From NCBI GenBank assembly GCA_028687585.1, contig JAQTZV010000010.1:1-64000 (forward strand): a DNA stretch of 64,000 nt. The letters run 5' to 3'. Shown one piece after another: positions 26,620 to 34,278 of this stretch. The translations under genes were made by a program, and so were the position numbers. Position 1 is the stretch's first letter. Each line of letters starts with the position of its first letter. The notes under the pieces were generated by a model that saw nothing but the letters and a program-made list of their open reading frames with translations, made no database searches and had not been told where the DNA came from. The DNA is from Desulfuromonadaceae bacterium (GTDB taxonomy: Bacteria > Desulfobacterota > Desulfuromonadia > Geobacterales > Pseudopelobacteraceae).

Positions 26620-27456
26620 ATGAAATTCACCGGAACAGCTTCTTATATTGCAACCGACGATTTAATGCTCGCCGTAAATTCCGCCATGGTCCTCGGACGC
26701 CCCCTCCTCGTCAAAGGGGAACCGGGCACCGGCAAAACCATGCTGGCGGAAGAGGTTGCCGCCGCCCTCGGCATGCCGCTTTTCCAATGGCACATCAAGT
26801 CCACGACCAAGGCTCAGCAGGGACTGTACGAATACGACGCCGTATCACGACTGCGTGATTCCCAGCTGGGTGACGATCGCGTCCATGATATTGCCAACTA
26901 TATCGTCAAGGGCAAGGTGTGGGAGGCATTTGAATCTGACCACCGGTCTGTGTTGCTGATTGATGAGGTTGATAAAGCCGATATCGAGTTTCCCAACGAT
27001 CTGCTGCGCGAACTGGATCGCATGGAATTTTATGTGTATGAGACCAGACAACTGATCCAGGCTAAAAAACGACCGATGATTATCATTACGAGCAACAACG
27101 AGAAAGAATTGCCCGATGCCTTCCTGCGGCGCTGTTTTTTTCACTATATCCGCTTTCCTGACCGGGAAACTCTGGAACAGATTGTTAATGTGCACTACCC
27201 GGATATCAAGTCAAATCTGGTGAAAGAGGCTTTGGAAGTCTTTTACGGCGTCCGTGAAATTCAGGGGCTCAAGAAAAAGCCTTCCACATCGGAATTGCTC
27301 GACTGGTTGAAGATATTAATGTCAGAACAGATAACTCCGGCTGAGCTTAACTATAACCGCAAGAACAAGAAAATACCGCAGTTGCACGGCGCCCTGCTGA
27401 AAAACGAGCAGGATGTGCAGCTCTTTGATCCGGCTTCCCGCCGTTCCGCGTATTAA
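26620..27456 (+). CDS. MoxR-family AAA+ ATPase
   Basis: A 278-residue MoxR AAA+ ATPase. Walker A GEPGTGKT is at 33-40; Walker B VLLIDEVDKA at 111-120; sensor 1 is IITSNNEKELPDAFLRRC with the arginine finger. MoxR proteins work with VWA-domain partners as chaperones that activate or insert cofactors into large enzymes (for example NorQ/NorD, CoxD/CoxE, and BssE in benzylsuccinate synthase clusters). A CoxE-like VWA gene follows with only 10 bp between, so the two form a pair. The operator-like element in the promoter ties it to the thiolase and bamQ units. The client enzyme is not evident; a metalloenzyme of anaerobic aromatic metabolism is a reasonable guess. Confidence 0.9.
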   Translation: MKFTGTASYIATDDLMLAVNSAMVLGRPLLVKGEPGTGKTMLAEEVAAALGMPLFQWHIKSTTKAQQGLYEYDAVSRLRDSQLGDDRVHDIANYIVKGKVWEAFESDHRSVLLIDEVDKADIEFPNDLLRELDRMEFYVYETRQLIQAKKRPMIIITSNNEKELPDAFLRRCFFHYIRFPDRETLEQIVNVHYPDIKSNLVKEALEVFYGVREIQGLKKKPSTSELLDWLKILMSEQITPAELNYNRKNKKIPQLHGALLKNEQDVQLFDPASRRSAY

Positions 27457-27466
27457 CTCTCCGGCC

Positions 27467-28645
27467 ATGCTGCTCGATTTTTTTCTGCGCCTGAAAAACA
27501 GCAAAATTCCGGTTACATTGATGGAATTTCTTACCCTGCTTGAGGCGCTGGCACAGCACCTCGCCTTTGGCAGCGTTGAGGAGTTCTATTATCTGTCACG
27601 ACTCTGCCTTGTAAAAGATGAAGCAAATTATGATGCCTTTGACCGGGTCTTTGCGGAACATTTCCATGGCATCAGCAATCCGCTTGAGGATGTTACCGGC
27701 ACCATTCCCGAAGAGTGGCTGCGCAAACTGACGGAGAAATTTCTCAGCGAAGAGGAAAAGAAGCAGATACAGGCTCTTGGCGGGCTCGACAAGCTGCTTG
27801 AAACCCTTAAGAAACGTTTGGAAGAGCAGAAGGAGCGACATCAGGGGGGGAGCAAATGGGTCGGAACCGGAGGAACCTCGCCGTTTGGCGCCTATGGCTA
27901 TAACCCCGAAGGTATCCGGATCGGCCAGGCCGAATCACGGCATCACCGGGCGGTTAAAGTCTGGGACAAGCGTGAGTTCAGGGATCTTGATGATTCCGTC
28001 GAACTGGGCACACGCAACATGAAGGTAGCCCTCCGGCGCCTGCGCAATTTTGCGCGGGAAGGAGCCCTGGAAGAGCTCGATATGAGCGGCACCATCCGGG
28101 CCACAGCCAACAATGCCGGCTACCTGGATATCAAGATGATTCCGGAACGGCACAACAAGATTAAAGTCCTCATCTTTTTTGATGTCGGCGGTTCCATGGA
28201 TCCGCACATCGAGCTGTGTGAACAGCTTTTTTCCGCCGCCCGCACCGAATTCAAGCATCTCGAATATTTCTATTTCCATAATTGCATCTATGAACGGGTA
28301 TGGCGGGAAAACCAGCGCCGCTTTAATCAGCATTGCGCCACCCATGATCTGCTTCACCAGTTTGGCTCTGATTACAAAGTGATTGTGGTTGGCGACGCAA
28401 CCATGAGCCCGTATGAGCTCGTATGGCCGGGCGGCAGCGTGGAGCATCACAATCCGGAAACAGGTGCGGTCTGGCTGGGACGAATTCTCGATCAATTCCG
28501 GAAAGTGGTCTGGCTGAACCCTGCGCCCCAGCCTGAATGGCGCTATAGTGAGTCGGTCCAGATCGTTGACCAGTTGTTGAAGGGGCAGATGTATCCATTG
28601 AACGTGGGTGGCATAGATCAGGCGATCAGCTATCTGAGTAAGTAG
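27467..28645 (+). CDS. CoxE-like VWA-domain protein
   Basis: A 392-residue VWA-containing CoxE-like protein, partner of MoxR ATPases. The N-terminus (MLLDFFLRLKNSKIPVTLMEFLTLL) is typical of the family. The metal-ion-dependent adhesion site reads DVGGSMD from residue 239: the usual DxSxS becomes D-x-G-x-S, as in some CoxE relatives. I chose ATG 27467 because it lies just after the moxR stop and fits the family; the ORF start at 27413 would overlap moxR in another frame. A partial second copy of codons for residues about 210-350 is found at 30330-30695 beyond an AbiGi-like gene. The original copy is complete and intact. Confidence 0.85.
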   Translation: MLLDFFLRLKNSKIPVTLMEFLTLLEALAQHLAFGSVEEFYYLSRLCLVKDEANYDAFDRVFAEHFHGISNPLEDVTGTIPEEWLRKLTEKFLSEEEKKQIQALGGLDKLLETLKKRLEEQKERHQGGSKWVGTGGTSPFGAYGYNPEGIRIGQAESRHHRAVKVWDKREFRDLDDSVELGTRNMKVALRRLRNFAREGALEELDMSGTIRATANNAGYLDIKMIPERHNKIKVLIFFDVGGSMDPHIELCEQLFSAARTEFKHLEYFYFHNCIYERVWRENQRRFNQHCATHDLLHQFGSDYKVIVVGDATMSPYELVWPGGSVEHHNPETGAVWLGRILDQFRKVVWLNPAPQPEWRYSESVQIVDQLLKGQMYPLNVGGIDQAISYLSK

Positions 28646-29007
28646 TATCCGGTGTTTTATTTATCGCCTCAAGCAGTGCCCCCTCACACCATCCCCCCCA
28701 ACTTTTCCCTCGATTTTTTCTTCGCCACACTGACGCTCTGCCGGCTCCGTGTGGTCACTGCGCTGCGCTATTTCAAGAACCGCACCTCTGCCAAACGGAT
28801 TTTACCATTTGTTTATGAAAGCATACTAAAAGTTGCTTGACAGTAAAAACGGAACGGCGCATGAAGGATCACTTTGTAAATGTGATTGGGAAGAGCTAAG
28901 GGGACAGTGTTGATTGGTTGATTGCATGCTCATTGAGGGCTGTAAATATCCGAAACTCTAACCTGATTCCCGAGGTTTTCCTAAATCATCACCAAAATGA
29001 ATCGAAA
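28646..29007. other. Gap before the AbiGi-like gene
   Basis: No gene is supported; the frame at 28652-28840 lacks a ribosome site and recognisable protein features. A GGGGACAGTGTTGATTGG stretch near 28900 partly resembles the RAYT-like repeats at 509 and 2457. A TTGACA occurs at 28837-28842. Base composition falls from GC-rich to AT-rich at about 28900, marking the left side of the inserted segment. Confidence 0.4.
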
Positions 29008-29042
29008 CATCTCATATAGGATGCAGTATCTTATATGAGATG
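29008..29042. promoter_or_regulatory. 11-bp inverted repeat before the AbiGi-like gene
   Basis: CATCTCATATA (29008-29018) pairs exactly with TATATGAGATG (29032-29042) across 13 bp. It lies 53 bp before the AbiGi-like ATG and could be an autoregulatory operator, as expected for antitoxin genes, or an RNA hairpin in the leader. Confidence 0.55.
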
Positions 29043-29095
29043 CAATTCTAACGGCATAATAAGATGTTGGATAAAGAAACAGTAGGAGTTCAATC

Positions 29096-29893
29096 ATGCC
29101 AACAATAAATCAAAGATATGTCTCAAATGAATTGTCTCACTTTGTTGGCCGCGGATTAGAAGAAGAGGATCAGTACAATCTGCTCATAAAAATCATAAGA
29201 GGTGGCTGGCTTAGTCACCCACCACATATCCCAGGCATATCTGGCAACCTGCATATAGATCCACTTGCAAAAATTAGCAACAACGAGATGTACTCTCCTC
29301 AAATAGTTTGTTTTTGTGACATTCCTCATGCTGATTTATCAATACATATCAAGAAATACAGTCCATTTGGGCTTTCTTTTAACAAAAGTTTTATCATCGT
29401 AAAAGGTGGCTACCCTGTTCACTACATACCAAAACAAGCTAAAGTATACCGGCCCAAAAAACTTAGCACAGACGAGTTAGTGGAAATTCATAAGACAGGA
29501 AATCGAGAATCATGGTATCCCGAATCAATGTATGAACATGTCGATATGGGCACATATTTCGACGGCATGATTCAGGAATATCATAAATTCTTCGGAAAAT
29601 TGATTTCGAAATTATTTGAGCAAGTCAGAAATGCTGATGATGGAGACGCTATTCGAGAAGCTAATGATATTCAAAGATTCCTAGATTTTCAGATTTTTAG
29701 CTTCATTAAGTTTTTTGATAGTTCAATTTCTGAGGAGCATGAGGATAATTTCTACATGGAAAGAGAATGGAGACTTGTTGGTGAGTTGGATTTTACCATC
29801 AATGATATTGAAACCATATTTATGCCCAGACAATATAGTAGAAGGTTTCATGATGACTGTCCTGAATATACGTCACAACTCTATTTTATTTGA
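29096..29893 (+). CDS. AbiGi-like abortive-infection antitoxin family protein
   Basis: A 265-residue protein resembling the AbiGi family (the antitoxin-annotated partner in the lactococcal AbiG abortive-infection system). The recognisable signature is VCFCDIPHADLSIHIKKYSPFGLSF around residue 70-95, followed by a GGYPVHYIP segment. A C-terminal MEREWRLVGELDF stretch is also typical of these proteins. ATG 29096 has TAGGAG upstream. No AbiGii-type toxin gene follows; the next frame is a chimeric remnant. It is AT-rich with rare-codon use unlike its neighbours, indicating horizontal transfer. Family assignment is from memory of conserved motifs. Confidence 0.6.
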   Translation: MPTINQRYVSNELSHFVGRGLEEEDQYNLLIKIIRGGWLSHPPHIPGISGNLHIDPLAKISNNEMYSPQIVCFCDIPHADLSIHIKKYSPFGLSFNKSFIIVKGGYPVHYIPKQAKVYRPKKLSTDELVEIHKTGNRESWYPESMYEHVDMGTYFDGMIQEYHKFFGKLISKLFEQVRNADDGDAIREANDIQRFLDFQIFSFIKFFDSSISEEHEDNFYMEREWRLVGELDFTINDIETIFMPRQYSRRFHDDCPEYTSQLYFI

Positions 29894-30240
29894 CAAAATC
29901 CAGCACTCAGGTGCTGCCGTCAAGCGGCAGGCCCTCAAGCCGTTGAGTACCATGGGGGGAAGAGCATATGAATCGCCGCGAGTTCATCGAGTCTCATGGT
30001 GCCACCTGCGCCAACTGGACGTGGAGTTGGTCCTTTGTCAACCACGCTGACCGGTTCATAATCTTCGGAGCGTGGGACGTCTATGACGAGGGCAACCGTA
30101 CGCTGATTCTTGCGGAGGATTGGGCGTTCAGACGGGGCCGGCACCAGCCCGCCTACCCACAGGCGAAAGAGCATATCCGGCTAGTTGAGGAAGAAGGCTA
30201 TGGGCTCAAGACTTTCGCCATGCAGAGTACAAAGCAAAGC

Positions 30241-30276
30241 TACAAAGCAAAGGGGTCGTACAAAGCAAAGGGGTCG
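30241..30276. repeat. 18-bp tandem duplication
   Basis: TACAAAGCAAAGGGGTCG occurs twice in direct succession (30241-30258 and 30259-30276), with a partial third copy (TACAAAGCAAAGC) just upstream. Its end, GGGGTCG, is the beginning of the palindrome at 30271. Confidence 0.8.
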
Positions 30277-30317
30277 CGTCTACACATTACACAAAGTGAA
30301 AAGTGTAGACGTGACCC
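30271..30317. repeat. REP-like palindrome
   Basis: GGGTCGCGTCTACAC (30271-30285) and GTGTAGACGTGACCC (30303-30317) are inverted copies with one mismatch. This GGGTCACGTCTACAC-type palindrome is typical of REP elements mobilised by Y1/RAYT transposases. No transposase is seen nearby. Confidence 0.65.
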
Positions 30318-30329
30318 TATAAAAGTTTC

Positions 30330-30695
30330 CCGGGCCACAGCCAACAATGCCGGCTACCTGGATATCAAGATGATTCCGGAACGGCACAACAAGATTAAAG
30401 TCCTCATCTTTTTTGATGTCGGCGGTTCCATGGATCCGCACATCGAGCTGTGTGAACAGCTTATTTCCGCCGCCCGCACCGAATTCAAGCATCTCGAATA
30501 TTTCTATTTCCATAATTGCATCTATGAACGGGTATGGCGGGAAAACCAGCGCCGCTTTAATCAGCATTGCGCCACCCATGACCTGCTTCACCAGTTTGGC
30601 TCTGATTGGTTGGCGACGCAACCATGAGCCCGTATGAGCTCGTATGGCCGGGCGGCAGCATAGAGCATCACAATCCGGAAAGTGGTCTGGCTGAA
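30330..30695 (+). pseudogene. Duplicated internal coxE fragment
   Basis: This 366-bp segment corresponds to 28096-28518 (423 bp) of the coxE-like gene, almost without substitutions. The length difference of 57 bp is explained by two deletions. One is 13 bp, next to GATT at 30604-30607. The other is 44 bp, located at a TCCGGAAA direct repeat that is present twice in the original and once here. The copy has neither the start nor the end of the gene. Confidence 0.88.
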
Positions 30696-30862
30696 TCAAA
30701 GGATCAAATTATCTGAAACAAAGCTGGCAGGATTATAGAATTTGGTAGTCACCAGATATATAGAAAAAAACGTTCTTAACAGTACATAATCGGGTAGCCG
30801 GGGGTTTTTCTCCCCCCAACCCCCAGTCGAGTGGCGCAGTCGAGAAGGAGAATGGATACCGT

Positions 30863-31387
30863 ATGAAGTATGTAGCGTTGCTTCGTGGAATTAACGTTGG
30901 GAAAAATAACCGAATTGACATGAAAAGTTTGAGATCCTTATTCGAAATGAATGGCTACCTCAATGTAGCCACTTATATCAATTCGGGTAATGTGATTTTT
31001 GAATCGGATAAAGAGACGAAAATATTAGCGGAGGAAATCGAGGTCAGTTTATTGAAGACGATCGGCGCAGAAATATCGGTGCTGGTAAAAACAGTACACG
31101 AGTTGGCTCATATCGCTGCACAGATTCCCGTCAACTGGGAAAATGATACGGAACAACGGACCGATATTGCATATCTATTCGACGAGGCCGACACAGAAGA
31201 TATTATCAACGAACTGCCAATACGAAAAGAGTTCCTTGATGTCAGGTATTCCACTGGTGCGCTGATGTGGAATGTTAAAAGGGAGAACTACAATAAAAGT
31301 CAGTTGAACAAAATAATAGGTCACAGACTCTATCAGTACATGACTATCAGAAATGTCAATACGGCCAGATATCTGGCCGGACTGTAA
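30863..31387 (+). CDS. DUF1697 family protein
   Basis: A 174-residue DUF1697 protein. The diagnostic opening MKYVALLRGINVGKNNRIDM and the YINSGNVIFES motif are intact, and the C-terminus has the usual NVNTARYLAGL ending. The function of the family is unknown; the N-terminal fold is ferredoxin-like. Length is normal. It is somewhat AT-rich and sits at the right edge of the AbiGi/coxE-fragment segment, so it may have arrived with that insertion. The promoter region contains a G/C-rich inverted stretch near 30802-30832. Confidence 0.85.
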   Translation: MKYVALLRGINVGKNNRIDMKSLRSLFEMNGYLNVATYINSGNVIFESDKETKILAEEIEVSLLKTIGAEISVLVKTVHELAHIAAQIPVNWENDTEQRTDIAYLFDEADTEDIINELPIRKEFLDVRYSTGALMWNVKRENYNKSQLNKIIGHRLYQYMTIRNVNTARYLAGL

Positions 31388-31454
31388 AAACAAACTGAAA
31401 CGCTGCCGCTGTTAATGCTTTTATTCCCCTGTGTTTATCCTGTTCATCCGAGCT

Positions 31455-32546
31455 TCAACTGCTTTTTCCGGGTTCCGGCAATCCTTCCGCTGCAGATGCG
31501 ATCGTTCGGTACCGGTAAACGCCCCGGTCGTCAGGTGTTGCCGCAAGGCGGCCGTTGACAAGCAGATAGCGTAGATGGGCAAGGCATTCGCCCAATGCAA
31601 GCTGCAGGTCAAAAACAGGGAGCGGGGCCGGATAGAGTTCCTGAACGATTTCGAACGCTGACGGCTGTTGAGCGGCACATATTTCGAGAAGATTCCGCAA
31701 TCTGCTATCGTGATGGCTGTGCAGCGCTTCCACCCGTTTCCCGGCGCCCCGGAACGGGAGCCCATGGCCGGGAAGCACCAGGGTATCCTCCGGCAGCCCG
31801 CTGAGGCGGTCGAGCGAGGCGAGCCAGCAGCTGAGCGGCTCATCCAGCGGATTAACGACACTGACCGAGACATTGCTGGAGATGCGCGGCAGGAGCTGGT
31901 CCCCCGAGATGAGGATGCCTTTCTCCGCAGAGTAGAGCATGGCATGTTCCGGCGAATGTCCGCTGCCGATCATGATCTGCCAGGCCCCGCCACTGGCGGG
32001 GAGCAGCCCCCCTTCCTGCATCCGGATAAATGAAGGGGGAAGCGGCGAAATCTCGTCCGAAAAATCGAACATTATCAGGGTTTCAGAAAGCCGCTCTTCC
32101 GGAAAACCTGCCTGCAGGAAAAACTCCCTGTACTGCCAGGGGAGTTCTGTCAGGGCAGGCCATCCCCGCAGAGAAAAATATTCCTCGTAGGTCATGAACA
32201 GCGGGACTCGCAACTGCTCGGCAAGATGGCCGGCCAGGCCGACGTGGTCCACATGGAAATGGGTACAGAAGATGCCGACCACGGTCTCACCACTTAGCGG
32301 ACCTGAAAACAGTTCTGCCCAGATTGCCCGCGAACGGGGCGAATCCAGACCGGTATCGACAATCACCCACCCGCTGTCAACCTGCACCAGGTAGATATTC
32401 ACGTGATCAAGGGCATACGGCAGCGGCATCCGCAGCCACTTGACCCCGGGGACTATGTCGACCAGCGCTGTTTCCGGCTGCGGGAGGGGATAGGGAAATG
32501 TCAGTTCCGGCACAGTTGCCGGCAGGCCTGTTTCAACGATGTCCAT
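31455..32546 (-). CDS. MBL-fold metallo-hydrolase
   Basis: A 363-residue metallo-beta-lactamase-fold hydrolase. The metal motif is THFHVDHVG (HxHxDH); the second half has GSGHSPEHAMLY, ISGDQLL and VLPGHGLP, giving the other metal ligands. The C-terminal ~90 residues look like the winged-helix region of LACTB2-like MBL proteins. Start: ATG 32546 has AAGGAG 11 nt upstream; ATG 32573 in the same frame has no site. The divergent gene at 32773 is a radical-SAM protein. These hydrolases often act on acyl-CoA or glutathione thioesters; within an aromatic cluster a CoA-thioester role is possible but unproven. Confidence 0.8.
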   Translation of the reverse strand: MDIVETGLPATVPELTFPYPLPQPETALVDIVPGVKWLRMPLPYALDHVNIYLVQVDSGWVIVDTGLDSPRSRAIWAELFSGPLSGETVVGIFCTHFHVDHVGLAGHLAEQLRVPLFMTYEEYFSLRGWPALTELPWQYREFFLQAGFPEERLSETLIMFDFSDEISPLPPSFIRMQEGGLLPASGGAWQIMIGSGHSPEHAMLYSAEKGILISGDQLLPRISSNVSVSVVNPLDEPLSCWLASLDRLSGLPEDTLVLPGHGLPFRGAGKRVEALHSHHDSRLRNLLEICAAQQPSAFEIVQELYPAPLPVFDLQLALGECLAHLRYLLVNGRLAATPDDRGVYRYRTIASAAEGLPEPGKSS

Positions 32547-32772
32547 GCTCTGTTGTTCTCCTTGCCCATTCATGAGCAGACATCATAGGCGAAAAACGGA
32601 TCGCGGCAAACTTTTTATTATCGGATCCCGGAACCGCTAGTTGCATTGATCGCTGTATTGGTCTACATTTTGTCCCTGAGAGATTTGTGTCAGGGAGTCA
32701 AAACTATAAGATCGGCAATTTTTCAGTAACGACGTTGAGATATGCAGGAATAACGTTTTGGAGGTGTACGCA

Positions 32773-33900
32773 ATGCAATCGTATCAAGGATTTGAACAGG
32801 GGCCGATCCGGCCGCCCAGTGAAGCCGCCAGTCTGCTGCTGCGCGTGAACCGCAACTGCCCCTGGAACCGCTGCACTTTCTGTTCGATATACAAGAAACA
32901 GAAATTCTCGCTTCGTCCGGTAGCCGATGTCCTCGCTGATATTGACCTGATTCATCGCTACACCTCCGAAATCCGGCAGGGTCGTCGTGCTCCTGACACG
33001 TCATCCCCGGAAGACCAGGCGGCCTACTATGCTGCCAGAAACTGGCTGTCAGAGGGAATGGAATCAATTTTTCTCCAGGATGCCGACAGCCTGGTGATCC
33101 GGCCGCAAAATCTGATTACCATCCTGCAGCATATTAAAACCCGGTTTCCCAAGGTGGAACGAATCACCTCGTATGCCCGCTCAGAAAGCGTTGCACGGAT
33201 CAGTTCTGAACATATGAAGGAGTTTGCCGCCGCCGGACTGAACCGCATCCATATCGGCATGGAGACCGCTTCCGACACGATTCTGGGCATGGTCCGGAAG
33301 GGGTGCACGAAGGCTATCCACATCACTGCGGGACTGAAGGTCAAGGCGGCCGGTATCGAGCTGTCGGAATATATCCTCACCGGTATCGGCGGGAGCGAAT
33401 TCTCCCGTGAGCATGCCATCGAAAGCGCCGATGCACTCAATCAGATCGACCCGGATTTTATCCGCTTCAGGACCCTGCACCTCCAGGACAAGATCACCCT
33501 CTTTGCAAATTCAGATGAATATCGCTACCAGTGGGCGCCTGATCTGGTTCTGGCGGAAGAAATCCTGCTGCTGCTCGAGCGGCTGGAGGGGGTCACCTCT
33601 ACGGTCAGGAGTGATCATTCCTACAACCTGTTTCAGGAGGTCGACGGCATCCTTCCGCAGGACAAGGGGCGTCTGCTGGAACTTCTGCGGAGCTTTATCA
33701 CTATGCCGCCTGCGGAGCGGGTCCTGTTTCAGCTCGGCAAGCGATCGGGGCATTTTCTGCGACTGGGCGACATGCAGATTCCGGGTCGCCGGGCACAGGT
33801 GGCCGAGACCTGCCGGGCAGCAAACATTACACCGGACAATGCCGATGTGTGGATCCACGACATGATTCAGGAACGGATGCGGATGGGGATGCCGTTTTAG
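32773..33900 (+). CDS. Radical SAM protein
   Basis: A 375-residue radical-SAM enzyme. The cluster motif is CPWNRCTFC near residue 35, i.e. C-x4-C-x2-C rather than the canonical C-x3-C-x2-C, in the family style RNCPWNRCTFCSIYK. A HIGMETASDTIL segment matches the SAM-binding GxE/MET region, and LTGIGGSEFSREHA follows. ATG 32773 follows GGAGGTG; the TTG at 32758 is not needed. It is divergent from the MBL gene. The substrate cannot be predicted; homologues are common in anaerobic deltaproteobacteria. It may be linked to the MoxR/VWA maturation pair by position only. Confidence 0.82.
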   Translation: MQSYQGFEQGPIRPPSEAASLLLRVNRNCPWNRCTFCSIYKKQKFSLRPVADVLADIDLIHRYTSEIRQGRRAPDTSSPEDQAAYYAARNWLSEGMESIFLQDADSLVIRPQNLITILQHIKTRFPKVERITSYARSESVARISSEHMKEFAAAGLNRIHIGMETASDTILGMVRKGCTKAIHITAGLKVKAAGIELSEYILTGIGGSEFSREHAIESADALNQIDPDFIRFRTLHLQDKITLFANSDEYRYQWAPDLVLAEEILLLLERLEGVTSTVRSDHSYNLFQEVDGILPQDKGRLLELLRSFITMPPAERVLFQLGKRSGHFLRLGDMQIPGRRAQVAETCRAANITPDNADVWIHDMIQERMRMGMPF

Positions 33901-34036
33901 TAGTTAGAGGTTTATTCTGCACTTATTCAGGAAGAGAAAAACTTCGTTAACGCACGAATCCTGTTTATCAGGGTTAGATCAACCCGTATCCCGGTTCTGT
34001 TTGTCAGTTCTCTTATAACCTGCTGAAATAAAACCC
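33901..34036. other. Upstream part of the bamQ promoter gap
   Basis: No gene is seen. The gap between the radical-SAM gene and bamQ is 378 bp; the promoter and operator elements lie in its middle, leaving a transcript leader of about 200 nt. Confidence 0.4.
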
Positions 34037-34070
34037 TTGACAATAAATAGGTAATACGGTACTGAATTAC
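34037..34070 (+). promoter_or_regulatory. Promoter with shared operator-like motif (site 3)
   Basis: TTGACA (34037-34042), a 17-bp spacer and TACTGA form a sigma-70-like promoter. The overlapping element GTAATACGGTACTGAATTAC (34051-34070) equals its own reverse complement at 16 of 20 positions, and it is the best palindrome of the three sites. It lies 208 bp before the bamQ ATG. The position over the spacer and -10 is typical of a repressor site. Confidence 0.6.
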
Positions 34071-34194
34071 GTATAAAAGTCCCCTGTCCGCTTGATACAC
34101 TCTGGTAAATCAGAACTGTGGCGTCTTGTGCCGCCGAGTACCATTTGTAGCGGACCGGCGGGCGAAATGCCCTCTGCACCATGAGTGTCAGCGT

Positions 34195-34209
34195 AGGTCA
34201 GGATGTTGC
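34195..34209 (+). promoter_or_regulatory. Possible sigma-54 promoter of bamQ
   Basis: AGGTCAGGATGTTGC has GG and GC exactly 10 bp apart and a perfect TTGC, but the -24 box (AGGTCA instead of TGGCAC) is weak. It is 70 bp before the bamQ ATG. A second promoter for the sigma-54 activator at 17222 is possible. Confidence 0.3.
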
Positions 34210-34278
34210 ATTGATTATCGAACGGGTCTGACGGACTCTGCTGACGAGTATAAATAAACGAACACTACAGGAGGAAGT

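Larger units (their letters stand above)
29968..30627 (+). pseudogene. Chimeric ORF: nuclease-like N-terminus plus coxE fragment
   Basis: The ATG follows a GGGGGGAAG site. Residues 1 to ~87 (MNRREFIESHGATCANWTWS, then FIIFGAWDVYDEGNRTLILAEDW, EHIRLVEEEGYGLKTFAM) look like a real domain that I associate with N-termini of HNH/restriction-type proteins, though I am not sure. Codons ~88-120 come from an 18-bp tandem repeat and a REP-like palindrome. From 30330 the frame continues into a duplicated part of the coxE-like gene in its native frame, including the DVGGSMD site. It then shifts at a 13-bp deletion and stops. It is most likely a broken gene fused to a duplicate fragment, although the 219-residue frame is fully open. 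Confidence 0.5.

Noticed and set aside
28652-28840. 62-codon frame after the coxE-like gene
   Set aside because: Low-complexity, no ribosome site, no similarity that I recognise; it lies in the transition to foreign sequence.
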